A stretch of DNA of 64,000 nt from Periplaneta americana (Eukaryota > Arthropoda > Insecta > Blattodea > Blattidae): the NCBI RefSeq assembly GCF_040183065.1, contig NC_091125.1, positions 124,651,121 to 124,715,120 on the forward strand. Direction: 5' to 3'. Both the position numbers and the translations under genes were made by a program. The notes under the pieces were generated by a model. The model was given only the letters and a program-made list of their open reading frames with translations, ran no database searches and was not told the DNA's origin. Below, piece by piece: positions 9,795-21,139 of the stretch; within the stretch, counting starts at the first letter, position 1; each line of letters begins with the position of its first letter.

Positions 9795-10500
9795 ATATAG
9801 TATGTATAGTTGTGTATTGTTTATATAGTTATTTTTGTGTGTGTCAGTTTGGTTAGTTCGATTCCGTGTATAGCTGGTATAGTTCATGTATTTAATTAGT
9901 ATAATTTTTGTGTTCAGTTCTATGGTTTTGTGTGTTTTAGTTTGGATAGTCTGACTCCGTGTATAGTTGGTACAGTTTATGTATTTAGTTAGTATAATTT
10001 TTGTGTTCAGTTGTATGGTCTTGTGTGTTTTAGTTTGGATAGTTTGACTCAGTGTGTAGTTGGTATAGTTAATGTATTTAGTTATTATAACTTTTGTGTT
10101 CAATTATATGGTTTTGTGTGTTTTAGTTTGGATAGTTTGACTCCGTGTATAGTTGGTATAGTTTATGTATTTAGTTAGTATAATTTTTGTGTTCAATTAT
10201 ATGGTTTTGTGTGTTTTAGTTTGGATAGTTTGACTCCGTGTATAGTTGGTATAGTTTATGTATTTAGTTAGTATAATTTTTGTGTTCAGTTGTATGGTTT
10301 TGTGTGTTTTAGTTTGGATAGTTTGACTCCGTGTGTAGTTGGTATAGTTCATGTATTTAGTTAGTATAACTTTTGTGTTCAATTATATGGTTTTGTGTGT
10401 TTTAGTTTGAATAGCTTGACTCCGTGTATAGTGGTATAGTTCATGTATTTAATTAGTGTAATTTTTGTGTTCAATTGTATCGTTTTTGTGCGTTTAGTTT
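9795..10500. repeat. 93-bp minisatellite (about 7 copies)
   Basis: The anchor TTTGGATAG recurs at 9848, 9941, 10034, 10127, 10220, 10313 and 10406 (variant forms included), exactly 93 bases apart each time. Because 93 is a multiple of three, the minus strand stays open and gives 31-residue peptide repeats (NYTRSQTIQTKTHKTI...), which I read as a by-product. Within the 93-mer four ~23-base submonomers of the form GTTNGTATAGTTTNTGTGTTTA can be seen, i.e. a higher-order repeat. Confidence 0.9.
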
Positions 10501-10795
10501 AGATAGTTTGTGTGTTTAGGCTGTACAATTTATGTGTGCAATTGGTATAGGTTTTTGTGTATTTAGTTTGTGTGTGAGTTAAGACTATGTATGTGTTCAG
10601 TTTGTGCAATTTTTTTCTTTTTTCTTTTTATCGTGTGTTTAGTGTGGACAGCTGTATTCAGATTATAATTTGTGTGTTCAGTTTGCATATTTTTTGTGGC
10701 TGTTTAGTTTGCATAATTTATGTGTTTAGTCTGTATAGTTTTTCGTGTTTAGTTGGTATAATTTGTTCATGTGTTTAGTTTGTAAGTGTATAGTG
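10501..10795. repeat. Degenerate ~23-bp ancestral repeats
   Basis: Continues the minisatellite as loosely conserved GTGTTTAGTTTGTATA-like units without the 93-bp register. Probably the older, unamplified edge of the array. Confidence 0.75.
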
Positions 10796-10904
10796 TAAGC
10801 TCTCTTGGACTGGCTCCCCAAGTGTAGTAGACCTTCAGCTCACCCTACACTCTCCTGTAGGAGGCCGTTGCCCTTATGGGATTTCAGGCTTTTCGTATTT
10901 CGTA
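10796..10904. other. Spacer between minisatellite and right direct repeat
   Basis: About 110 bases containing CTGTAGGAGGCCGTTGCCCT. Unlike the repeats on either side; possibly a LINE 3' UTR piece, not demonstrable here. Confidence 0.4.
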
Positions 10905-11197
10905 TATGTCAACTAATTATCTACAAAATCATGTCTTAATGATGAGTATGATAATTAGAAAAAACAATATTTAGGCATACAAAAGGACTCATACAAAAAT
11001 GAAATTCGACTTTTTTTTTTCAAACTTTACCTTAAAAGGAGATGAGGATTAAGTTTGATTTTTTTTTTTTGTAATTCATGCTTAATTTTCTTTTTTTCTT
11101 TTTAGAAATATCATTGCTGCAACGACTTACTTAAATTCGAGATTAGTTTCATGAAAAAAAATGTAGTTCAATTTACAGAAAATGCCAGAATATAGTA
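10905..11197 (+). repeat. Direct repeat, right copy (293 bp)
   Basis: Second copy of the 9500-9794 segment in the same orientation, running from TATGTCAACTAATTATC to GCCAGAATATAGTA. The minisatellite is not repeated after it. Confidence 0.85.
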
Positions 11198-11228
11198 ATT
11201 CGCTAAAATGAATATATCACAGGGATTT

Positions 11229-12060
11229 GTATGTATGTATTTATTAACACTACAATTGGGTATACACCCGATGGCAGTGATATATAATATAAAATAATGC
11301 CAATACAATTATACAATAATTACAGCAATAAAATAAAATAAAATAAACCTAAATTTATTTCTAACTATAAATAAATAGATGCAATAAACTTAGGACTATA
11401 AATAAAAACTATTCCATAAGAACTCCCAACAATGAGCAAAAGTAAACCTAACTTATAAGTACTTCTATTTCACCCAACTATTACCAATTTAAGTAATTAC
11501 ATATCACCTTAATTAATTAAAATCAACTTAATTACATATTTTAATTAATTACATATCACCTTAATTTATTTACATATCAACTAAATTACATATCATCTTA
11601 TTTAATTACATGACAACTTAATTAATTACATAACAACTTAGATAATTACACTGCACCTACAACTACATTTTCAGTCTAATCTTCTCAACCTTTCATGAAA
11701 TGTATTGATTTTGAGAGGACCACCCTGAAAAATTGCCGCAGGTAAGCTATTCCAGTCTACTATTGTGTGGTTAACAAAGGAAAATTTTGCCACATCCGTT
11801 CTTTGTTTTCTACATTTAAACTTCCTAATATGATCTGCCCTGCCTAAGTATGTTGGTGTTGCTAATCTAGCATTGATGTCGGTCCATGCTTTGTGTCCCA
11901 TTTTTGCCTTAAGCAATGCGGTGAGTCTAAAGATAATTTCAAAATTTAAATTTATATGACATTGTATTCCTAAAGCCAAGTTATTTAAAATATCTGTAGC
12001 ACTATTTGAACATTGTCTTTCAAAATTTTAGCACAAATAATTACATTTTAAATATGAGTT
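11229..12060 (-). mobile_element. CR1/Jockey-like LINE 3' fragment (family B, copy 1)
   Basis: Minus-strand ORF 11671-11979 encodes the C-terminal end of a non-LTR reverse-transcriptase protein: GHKAWTDINARLATPTYLGR, then KFSFVNHTIVDWNSLPAAIF and a closing FHERLRRLD. The 'R..DWNSLPA' block near the C-terminus is typical of CR1/Jockey/L2-type LINEs. The 3' UTR runs to 11241 and ends in (CATA)n at 11229-11240, its short-repeat tail. The 5' part, including the RT core, is missing. Confidence 0.8.
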
Positions 12061-12866
12061 TTAGGTGAATATGTTAGGAGAAAATCCACAAACGATTAGG
12101 GAAAACACGAAAATTTTACTTTAAGTAAGTAAAGCGATCGGTGTGGAAGTAAATCCCGAAAAGACAAAGTATATGATTATGTCTCGTGACCAGAATATTG
12201 TACGAAATGGACATATAAAAATTGAAGATTTATCCTTCGAAGGGGTGGAAAAATTCAAATATCTTGGAGCAACAGTAACAAATATAAATGACACTCGGGA
12301 GAAAATTAAACGCAGAATAAATATGGGAAATGCGTGTTATTATTCGGTTGAGAAGCTTTTATCATCTAGTCTGCTGTCAAAAAATCTGAAAGTTAGAATT
12401 TATAAAACAGTTATATTACCGGTTCTTCTGTATGGTTGTGAAACTTGGACTCTCACTCTGAGAGAGGAACATAGGTTAAGGGTGCTTGAGAATAAGGTGC
12501 TTAGGAAAATATTTGGGGCTAAGAGGGATGAAGTTACAGGAGAATGGAGAAAGTTACACAACGCAGAACTGCACGCATTGTATTCTTCACCAGACATAAT
12601 TAGGAACATTAAATCCAGACGTTTGAGATGGGCAGGGTATGTAACACGTATGGGCGAATCCAGAAATTCATATAGAGTGTTAGTTGGGAGACCGGAGGGA
12701 AAAAGACCTTTGGGGAGGCCGAGACGTAGATAGGGGGATAATATTAAAATGGATTTGAGGGAGGTGGGGTATGATGATAGAGACTGGAATAATCTTGCAC
12801 AGGATAGGGACCGATGGCGGCCTTATGTGAGGGCGGCAGTGAACCTTCGGGTTCCTTAAAAGCCAT
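12061..12866 (+). mobile_element. RTE-like LINE fragment with near-intact C-terminal ORF (family A, copy 4)
   Basis: Plus-strand ORF 12143-12733 holds the cleanest version of the family A C-terminal region ([57 protein letters not shown]-type and GRPEGKRPLGRPRRR). One TAG at 12731-12733 stands where the other copies have the W of RRRWED. Beyond it the same frame continues (DNIKMDLREVGYDD...) to a natural stop at 12857-12859. Only that stop interrupts the ORF, so the copy is relatively young. It lies tail to tail with family B copy 2. Confidence 0.9.
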
Positions 12867-12914
12867 TTGTATGTATATGTGTATGTGTATATGTATATAT
12901 GTATGTATGTATTT
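12867..12914. repeat. (TATG)n junction between two LINE tails
   Basis: TATG/TGTA tetranucleotide run joining the 3' end of the plus-strand RTE-like copy to the 3' end of the minus-strand CR1/Jockey-like copy. Confidence 0.85.
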
Positions 12915-13975
12915 ATTTACACTGCAAGTGGGAAAGCACCCGGTGACAGTGGTATACACAATATAAACAATACACAAAAAAAATAAGCAATACACAATAA
13001 ATTTACAATACACAATACAATTACACAATACACAATACAATAAGAATACACAATATAATTTAACACAATAATAATAAAACATAAATAAAATACCTAATTT
13101 TACATTACAACCTACATAATTATGTATAGGCCCTACATAAGTTTCAATAGTCTTTCACTTTATTCTCATCTCACTCACTGTAGTGGCACTATGACGCATT
13201 TCACTGACACTTTAGCACACATTTCACTGACACACTATAACACATTTCACTGACACTATAGAACACATTTCATTGACGCTATAAATTATCACTGATCGGA
13301 ACTATTCACTGCACTGTAAAACCATAACTCCACTGACTCACCTCGCTTCACTGATACAACCGTTCAAATAAGTCAAATAATTACACTCTTATGCATACTG
13401 TACTTATAAACATAACTACTTTTAAACTAAACATTTCTAGTCTAAGGCCCTCTTGCACGCTATTTTTAAATAATTTACAATTCAAACCAAGAAAGTAACT
13501 CGTCAGGCTAAATAAATACATGTCACCTTAAAAAATTAAATGTTAAATGTCACCTTAATTTTAATTTGCACTTTATACACAACTTTTTAAGTTATTCTTG
13601 AAACTCCTTAAGGAAGGACAGCCCTCAAAGACCGCTGCAGGTAGGTCATTCCAATCATTTATAGTTCTATTTAAAAATGAGAATTTACCTACATCCGTTT
13701 TCTGTTTCCTACATTTGATTTTAAAATCATGATCGTTCCTACCATAGTACGTTGGCTTTTCTAACCGAGCCGTTATGTCTACCCATGCTTTCTGACCTAG
13801 ATGTGGTCTGTACAATGATGTTATTCTAGTTTTCCTACGTCTGTTTTCCAAAGTTTCCCATTTAAGTTCTTTTATCGTATCGTTTCCATCTTCTCTTTTA
13901 CCTTTAACAAATTTAGCTGCCCTATACTGGATTCTTTCTAAGGAATTTATCTGATATATTCTATAGGGATATATG
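12915..13975 (-). mobile_element. CR1/Jockey-like LINE 3' fragment (family B, copy 2)
   Basis: The minus-strand frame opens near 13960 with NSLERIQYRAAKFV, the 'LE.IQ.RAA.FV' block found after the RT domain in CR1/Jockey-type LINEs. It continues through GQKAWVDITARLEKPTYYGR and FSFLNRTINDWNDLPAAVFE to a stop at 13573. The 3' UTR, about 650 bases, ends CCCACTTGCAGTGTAAATAAA next to a (CATA)n tail, as in copy 1. A small tandem repeat of CATTTCACTGACACTATA-like units (13190-13275) lies inside the UTR. RT core missing. Confidence 0.8.
13190..13275. repeat. Short tandem repeat, ~27-bp unit
   Basis: Three to four imperfect copies of ACACATTTCACTGACACTAT within the 3' UTR of LINE family B copy 2. 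Confidence 0.7.
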
Positions 13976-15780
13976 TATATAAGTTTTAGATATATTTTAT
14001 AGAAATTTGGATATATATTTTACAAAAACAACAAAATATGAAATGTCTATTACAGAAAAAGGTTTCCTAATAGCCTAAAGAAAGTGTGTACGAAATATCA
14101 TACGTCTACAATTAATAGATCCGAAGTTATAGCCTACAATTTTCAGTATGGAATAAAGCAAAGAATTGAAGCTACAGGGAAGTGCAAAGTTTAGTGTAAC
14201 GTAAAATCTCTGTCTACCAGAGCTTTAAAAAGGGTGTCACAATAACCGACAAGCTCATAAAAGCGTCTTGAATTTTATATGCATTTTTCTCATATCAAAG
14301 ATTATTTCAAAGTAAAAAAATATATTTTGAAAATTTAGTGGTTTTTCGCCACTTATAACCATTCTCCCTCAAAGAAATGCTAGAAAAATATAAAGTAGAA
14401 ATTGCTACAAGTTGGAAACTGAATTGGTGTTAATTATTTATACACTCCAAATTCCGCATATTTTCAGATTGTTCTTGATAAGGATTTCTATGATTATGTA
14501 TTAAAAATCATGTTGACAAAACTATAAAATTATAATCAATATACTGGAAATGGCTTAAGCTTAAATATATTTTAAAAACTGAACAAGAAATGTTCGTAAC
14601 CGTAATTTTACAATAAAACAGGTGAACAGGTTTCAATACTTTGATATTATAATTCACTGAGATCGGTTTTGGAGCAGCAGAAATAAAAATCACTCAATGA
14701 ATAAGCGAAGGAAATTATAGCATGTATTCAGTAGATTGATGCATTGAACGTATCTCCAAGAATGCTAAAAGCATATAGGACTATACAGTTTCCTTAAAAA
14801 ATTATGGAATAGGTAAAAGCAACTAAAAAGTTACCTATTTATAAAGAAGGTACAGTAACAACATTTTCGGCTCCAGAGTGAGATGTGAGTATCCGACACC
14901 AGTTTGCGTTGAACTTCTCGTCTTCACAGATTAACCTGGTGGTTATGATTTCTGATATTCTGTTACTGTTATATAAAGCATTGTTTGCGTCTCCAAATTG
15001 ATAATAACTAGGATAAGGAAAAAGTATTCCTATCAAGTCCTTTAACATTTTCCACGAGCCTGTTCTGTTGCTCTTCTATCTGTCCCTATCAGGTTACGTC
15101 CATTTTCAATATTTCTCCTTTCAAAATTCTCTAATGTTATTTCAAAACGTACATAAAGCTAAATGGAACCCTTCGATTGGGAAAACTTCGTATGTAGGCA
15201 TATTCCTCAACAGCAGCCAATGCATTTTCATTACAAAAACCATAAAATAATGCATGCCTGCATATTCACTATGCGAATACACGAAATTGTGATGTCCGTC
15301 ACAGGAAACATATTCAACTGTACCTTCATTATGAATAACACAAACTAGATGTCAAGTGAACGTGTATTCATTGTGTTTTGCGCTGGCGTTGTGGTGCTCA
15401 GTGTGCAAAAGATCTGGCTAAAACGTCAAAAAGAAGCTCGAAAGAAATCAGAGTCATAGGCCTACTGAAACTTTACCGACGAGAATTATTGAGGAAAGTT
15501 ACGTAGGTGTTCTCTTGAGACAATGACAAAATAAAAAAGGAATTTGCGGAGGGGTAATTCATTAAGATGTTTTAATTAAGACATCGCCTGCTCGAATGCA
15601 TCCGATGGCTGTTTACGGTGTCTGCTCATTCAATAGTCACTCATGTAACATGAAAAGGAAAAAATTGCCATAGATGGCAGCTCCTATGACCCTTGACATC
15701 GCTTGTGGATATAGGTCCTATGCTTTATGTTTATATTTTATGATTAAAATATTACTTTGTTGCAAGATAAAATATATTAT
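13976..15780. other. Unannotated A+T-rich sequence
   Basis: No transposon ends or tandem repeats seen, apart from the ORF listed separately at 14839-15048. Short ORFs are unrecognised. Confidence 0.5.
14839..15048 (-). CDS. Unrecognised 69-aa ORF with natural-looking composition
   Basis: I do not recognise this protein. It has a balanced amino-acid composition (for example YQFGDANNALYNSNRISEII and NANWCRILTSHSGAENVV), unlike the repetitive ORFs elsewhere in the window. The frame extends a few codons upstream of the ATG before a stop. It could be an exon, a relic of a viral or transposon gene, or chance. No splice sites, promoter or neighbouring coding exon on this strand support a gene. Confidence 0.25.
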   Translation of the reverse strand: MLKDLIGILFPYPSYYQFGDANNALYNSNRISEIITTRLICEDEKFNANWCRILTSHSGAENVVTVPSL

Positions 15781-15822
15781 ATTAAATAGTTAAGTGTAGA
15801 AATTATATATATATATTATTTA

Positions 15823-15895
15823 TTATTTATTTATTTATTTATTCTGGTGTAGTTAAGGCCATCAGGCCAGTTAAGGCCATCAGGCTTGTATGTAT
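15823..15895 (-). mobile_element. LINE 3'-end remnant with (AAAT)n tail
   Basis: Minus strand ends GGCCTTAACTACACCAGAAT followed by AAATAAATAAAT, the same style of terminus as the remnant at 26.75 kb (GGCCTTAATCCTGTCAGATT then AAATAAAT). An 18-base segment (AGTTAAGGCCATCAGGCC) is tandemly duplicated. Confidence 0.55.
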
Positions 15896-15914
15896 ACATA
15901 TATATATATATATG
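15896..15914. repeat. Short (TA)n run
   Basis: TATATATATATATATG run following a LINE remnant. Confidence 0.8.
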
Positions 15915-16003
15915 TAAATTATAAACTATGTAATGTAAGGTTTCAATGATTATATGTATGTAATTATTTCTTCTTTTTTTTGTCTGTGAACTATAATAAA
16001 TAT

Positions 16004-16167
16004 ATCACATCATATCATATCATATCATATATCATATCATATCATATCATATCATATCATATCATATATCATATCATATCATATATCATATCATATATCA
16101 TATCATATCATATCATATCATATCATATCATATATCATATCATATCATATATCATACCATATCAAAT
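16004..16167. repeat. (ATATC)n pentanucleotide array
   Basis: About 32 pentamers of CATAT with regularly placed 7-mer variants (CATATAT). It is open in one frame, giving a meaningless ISYHIISYH repeat fused to the LINE frame downstream. Confidence 0.95.
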
Positions 16168-17031
16168 CAAAATATTACTTTGTTTCGCGACTCCAAGTAA
16201 ATTAGAGTACGCATCTATAGTTTGGAACCCTCACTATCACTTGCACTCGGTCATTCTAGAGAGAGTACAGAATAAAACCCTAAAACTTCTATATATGAAA
16301 AAACATTCATGTTACAACATATTCCAAACTTATGAATCCATGCTGCTTGAATTTAATGTACCATCTCTCAGTAGTCGCAGGATAAGAGCACAACAAATGT
16401 ATTTGTTCAAAACTATAAATGGCTTAATAGACAACCCTGATCTTTTACAGGTAATTAGTTTCAATATTGGTAAATCAAATTTGAGAAAGCGATCTCTCTT
16501 TTATTTACAGACAACAAAAACACTATCTCATAAAATGTCTCCACTTTTATTAATGCTTCGAACTTACAATCATCTATCAAATAAACAGGATTTAGATTTC
16601 TCGTTATCGTACAATATGTACAAGAAAAAGTTATGTAAAGCATTACTTGAAACACATGTTCTGTGTTGGTGAGTTTTTTGAATAAATGAATTGAGGCCAT
16701 TTGGGCCTGCTGTGTAGTGCTGTATATTGAATTTATTAACATGGTGTTGTATTTGCTCTGCAATTTTCCAATTACAGCTACGCCTACATTTTGCATTTTT
16801 GGCTGTTATGTCTGTACTTGGCTCATTTTGATTTGTTTTTATTTATATCTGTATCTGTGTCTTTTATTTAGGTGGTATCTATTTTTTTCTTCTCTTTTCC
16901 ATTTTTAATTTGTAATTACACTTACATCTGTTTTACCTTTTTTTCGTGTTATATGTAATTCTATGTTTTTTATGTGTACTGTCTATTGCAATTGGGGTTT
17001 GCCCTGTTATGGAGATAAATAGATAAATAGA

Positions 17032-17070
<39 letters not shown>

Positions 17071-17072
17071 AT
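16168..17072 (+). mobile_element. Jockey/CR1-like LINE 3' fragment with (AAAT)n tail (family C)
   Basis: The plus-strand frame up to the stop at 16672 contains SKLEYASIVWNPHYHLHSVI and ILERVQNKTLKLLYMKKH. This is the 'LEYAS.VW.P' and 'LE.VQ...L' region downstream of RT in Jockey/CR1-type LINEs. The 3' UTR (16673-17020) ends in GATAAATAGATAAATAAATA, the tetranucleotide tail. The element starts directly after the ATATC array, so the array may mark the insertion site. The RT core is absent; the remaining ORF has no internal stop. Confidence 0.8.
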
Positions 17073-17748
17073 AGCTTCTTTAGTCAATTATATTCATTGC
17101 TTTTGGAACAAGAGAAAATACAATTAGACATGCATAAACTGAAATTTAAGATATGAAAGCCAATGAGTTGCTTAATTACAAAATCTTCTATGTGATAAAA
17201 TTAAAAACAGTTTTTCAATTACAATTGTAAATTAACTACTAGTAGGATATTTTATAGTATTTATAATTATTTTTGTTCTTAAAAAAACGAAGGAGACCAT
17301 GATCTCTTCATGTGCTTCCAGTTGTTGGTGATTTACAAAAAAAAAATTGTATGAAATTTTCAGTTAGATACTTTTTTAACTAGACAATTCAATAAAAAAG
17401 AAAACAAATAAAAAAAGAAAACAGTCTCGTCTGTCATCCAATAAACTAGTTCCCAAGGAACTTACACCTTCAATACTTGCCGAGAAAGTTATTTCGTCGA
17501 ATAAGAAAACCGGAAAACATTTTCTGTGTGTATCTTCCTATTTTACCAAATAGAAGTCTCACGAATTTACCCAGAAGAGTTTCTGATGATTGTTATTCAA
17601 TATGTCACATTTGCACAAAGTAGGTCTATATAGGTAGAACAACGTTTATTTAATTTTTTTTCAAAGTTTGGTGCTGCCACCTACAGTTGGAATTACCAAA
17701 TATGCTATTTCAGTGAAAGTATTGTTAGAATGTTCTTATGAGCAGATA
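17073..17748. other. Unannotated A+T-rich sequence
   Basis: No element ends or coding sequence recognised. Confidence 0.5.
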
Positions 17749-18884
17749 GTGTAAGCTAGAGGTGGGAAAAAATAACGTAACAGTTATTTTGGAACCGTTC
17801 CTTGTTTGGAACTGTTCCAAAAAGTAACAGCACCTTGGAACACTATGTTCCAAAATAACAGTGTTGCTCTGAGCTAGTACGAAATACTTGCGGTTACAAA
17901 CACTCGTTTCACTTTGGAACTACATTATGACAATGCCTGTTCCACAGAACGGAACATGTTTGGTACTATTCAAAGCAGTGACGCCAACTTTTGGAAAAAA
18001 GTGCGTGGGCTCAAACATTTGACGAGCCTTAAGTTAAATAAATCTCACAACGTGTCACAACACGATAAATTATTGGGTGGGCTTGGCGCCACTGTTTGAA
18101 AGCAGAATTGCGAATCCTTTCGTCATACTGAAAAAAATGTTGGAAACTGAAGTAAAAGATAAATAGCAAAGATACGAAGATAGTCTTTAAAAAATGTACA
18201 CATTATCTTGGAACTTATGTTAATTAAGTATAGGATTCTATCAAATAATATAATGCCTGTATTATAGTAACTACATTGTGAATTTTATCAAGGGAGATGA
18301 AAATATATAGGTTATGTTTTATTTCCAAATATTTTACAGTTTTAGTTTCATTACCAATTCTTGAAATTAAATTAAATTCTGTTGAAACATGACTATTATT
18401 GAAGTTCTTTTGTTTAAAAAAAAGTACAACGGTAAATTTTCATATTTCATTACAATGAGATAATTATTCTTCATGACGGTACATTATTAATATGAATTTT
18501 AGCACGGCCGAAATGATTATAGCTTTTATTTACGCATTTTTGGAGAAATTGAACACTACTGTGACCTTCAGCTAAGCAGAAGAGGAAGAATAGGTTAGGT
18601 TTTATTTACCACTGGGATCCATTTCGATTTCGTGACCAATTTACAAATAATTTAAAATTACATTACATTTCCTGCTTCGAACAAACCTGATCTACGAATT
18701 CAATTTAGCATTAGAAAAGATTTCATTTCCAGGAATTCACATCTTCGACTCATTATGACATCGTACTGCATCACATGCCATACAGGGAAGTATGTGATCA
18801 TTTAGCGTCCGTACATGTTCCTAAATACCACTGTTACGTTACGTACTAGTAGTGCGTGGCTCTTCCACTGTTACATTAAATACT

Positions 18885-18955
18885 CCTGTTACAAAAAATA
18901 CTTCCTGTTACAAAAAATAACTCGCTGTTACAAAAAATACTCGCTGTTATGGAAC
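18885..18955. repeat. Tandem ~19-bp repeats inside hAT copy 1
   Basis: Three to four copies of CTGTTACAAAAAATACTTC-like units next to the GTTATGGAAC motif, probably part of the element's internal binding-site array. Confidence 0.7.
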
Positions 18956-19058
18956 TACATTATGAGTCAGGCCTGTTCCAAACCATCACTGTTACATTAC
19001 ATATACTGTTATACAAAATACTTGCTGTTACATGTTACAATATACTCGATGTTATGGA

Positions 19059-19125
19059 ACACGGCCGACTTGATGCTCCCTTCGCTTTCAAAGGTGAAGC
19101 GAAGCTAGCATCAAGTTGGCCGTGT
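19059..19125. repeat. Long hairpin inside hAT copy 1
   Basis: ACACGGCCGACTTGATGCT is followed, after a short loop with a second CTTCGCTT/AAGCGAAG stem, by AGCATCAAGTTGGCCGTGT. One mismatch in 19 pairs. Confidence 0.85.
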
Positions 19126-19325
19126 ATGGAACTACAATATGACAACCAAAGACGTTGACAACCGTTGCTGCTGTGTTATTAATTTAGCGACTTTGTCACT
19201 AGATCTGGTTACTTTTAACAATTTTCAGGGACAAAATCAATACCAACTTTTAATCCTGAACTGGCGTCGTGCATAAATATAACTTAACTGGTTTCCTGGT
19301 GTCAATACTGTCAGTATGACTTCTG

Positions 19326-19329
<4 letters not shown>

Positions 19330-19394
<65 letters not shown>
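19330..19394. repeat. (TA)n microsatellite within hAT copy 1
   Basis: About 32 TA units, absent from the related element at 22.4 kb. Confidence 0.95.
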
Positions 19395-19397
<3 letters not shown>

Positions 19398-19631
19398 GTA
19401 AACATTAATTTCTGATCCTACAGAATTTATCTGTTATGGTAACAACATGGAGTTAGGCCACAAAAGGAAAAACACTGGAGGAGGGATTCGATCCGGTGCT
19501 GTGGAGCGAACTTCGGCGTAGGCTATATAATATATGGTGGTACTGTTATTTGGAACCTAGTATTTTCATGGAACTGGAACAGTTGGAACTGTTACAAGAA
19601 AATAACAACTTTTCCCATCTCTAGTGTAAGC

Positions 19632-20880
19632 AGCCAGCGGATGCCTTCGAGCAGGCGGTGGAGTAAAACAACTGAAATAATTTGCCTAAATGGACGAATA
19701 AGGTCGTTAAATTTCCAGTAGGTCACTGAGTTGATGATAGTTCTTTTGTATAGGCTATATGTAGAAGATTTCGTTCTTTTCTAACGTGAGATTGCTATAT
19801 TGTCCTCCTTGTGTTATTTTTACATATTAATTATCGGAGGTTTCAATATTTCCTTTCTGTAAATACAAATTTTTTATAACAATTCACATTCTTTTTTTAA
19901 TTATTTATATGATATATATTTGTGAGACTTTTCGTTATTTTCTTTATAATAATTTGACTTTTTGACATCAGTTTTCACATTATAATCTTTCTGATATTGT
20001 TCATGTACGTAATTATTTAATTTTAATGCCATAGTTATTACATTACATTAATAGGTATCTAGTGGACCCTTTCTATCGAGAAACCACAGTCTAGTGCGCT
20101 CTCCCTGCCACATCACAATTACTAGTAATCATGATTGCATTTTTGCCGATGTCTGTTAGAAATAATTAAAAACTGCGAATTATTCGAATAACGACAGTGA
20201 AAATGTGGGGAGATCCAGAAAATATACCACACTGCTGTCTTTATTTAAACAGAGAGTCAAGTGAGCACAACCTTATTTGAACCCATGTCCTCGTAAAGTT
20301 AACTTCTAACAATTGGCTAACCGTGCAACAAAAGCTCCATGCACAGCGACGGGTTTTGAACACATTTTAATTGGGAGCAAATGTTTGCGCTGAAGCTAGT
20401 ACGTTGTGGACTGCAATAAAACAAAAAAGCAAAAGGCCGGAAATTAGAACGGGAAGAATTTATTAAAGATTGCACGCAGGACTAGATTAAATTGAAAAGC
20501 GACGGGTTTTATCTGAGATTAAGTCGTCTGGAATGGAGGGGAGGAAAGAGGTGTAATAAATTATAGACGGTTGATCTAGCCAATTAGTTTCTATTGTCCA
20601 TTCACTCTCCTGGTTGCGAAAGACAAATTGGCTGCAGAAAATCAAAGCGTCTTATTTTATTAACCATGAATAAACATACAAGCGAGGAATTAAAGCTCCA
20701 ACATCTTGTTTATAATACAATTCGCCTCTTAAAGCTCGACGTAACTGCCTGTAAGAAATTCCATGCATATCGCAGCTACTAATTTCATTAATGAAATAAT
20801 GGATTTAGCTCACGACCATTTCAAATTTCGATGCATAAACGCTGGAAAATTTCTTCTGAATGTCTGACATACGCCATCTG
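19632..20880. other. Unannotated sequence
   Basis: No transposon ends, tandem repeats or recognised coding regions. Confidence 0.5.
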
Positions 20881-21115
20881 TAGCATGAATGGAAGTGGAG
20901 AAGACTGGTAGGAGGAAGATATGGTAAAGGAAAAGAAATAAAACAAGACTAAAAATTAACAAAACAAGAATAAGAAATAAAAGAAAATGAAGATAAAAAA
21001 TAAAATGCGAAAATGAACGAAAAAGACTTAAAAACAGAAAATTAGGAAAGGAAAAACAAATTAAAGACAAAAATAAGTGGAGAAGAAAACAAAAAAATAA
21101 ATATGAAGCAGTAAC
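20881..21115. other. Purine-rich tract
   Basis: Strong A+G bias on the plus strand (AAGAAATAAAAGAAAATGAAG-like). A 21-22 kb LINE lies between this tract and a similar A-rich stretch at 21990-22080, suggesting insertion into it. Confidence 0.6.
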
Positions 21116-21139
21116 CTACCTACTTGCTCATGTAACGCT

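Larger units (their letters stand above)
17749..19631. mobile_element. Non-autonomous hAT element, copy 1 (8-bp target duplication)
   Basis: Element 17757-19623 (1,867 bp) is flanked by GTGTAAGC on both sides (17749-17756, 19624-19631). Ends are TAGAGGTGGGAAAA and its inverted partner (TTTTCCCATCTCTA). The perfect octamer duplication and TAGAG end fit hAT. Subterminal DNA is packed with GGAAC/GTTCC motifs (GGAACCGTTCC, TTGGAACTGTTCC) and with tandem CTGTTACAAAAAATACT units at 18885-18950. No transposase domain is found in the short ORFs. It contains a hairpin (19059-19125) and a (TA)n array that copy 2 lacks. Confidence 0.9.

Noticed and set aside
9771..10382. Minus-strand ORFs with 31-residue repeats (NYTRSQTIQTKTHKTI type)
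   Set aside because: The 93-bp minisatellite period is divisible by three, which keeps a frame open automatically; flanks are non-coding.
9500..11197. LTR retrotransposon reading of the 295-bp direct repeats
   Set aside because: No TG...CA boundaries, primer-binding site, polypurine tract, target duplication or gag/pol sequence.
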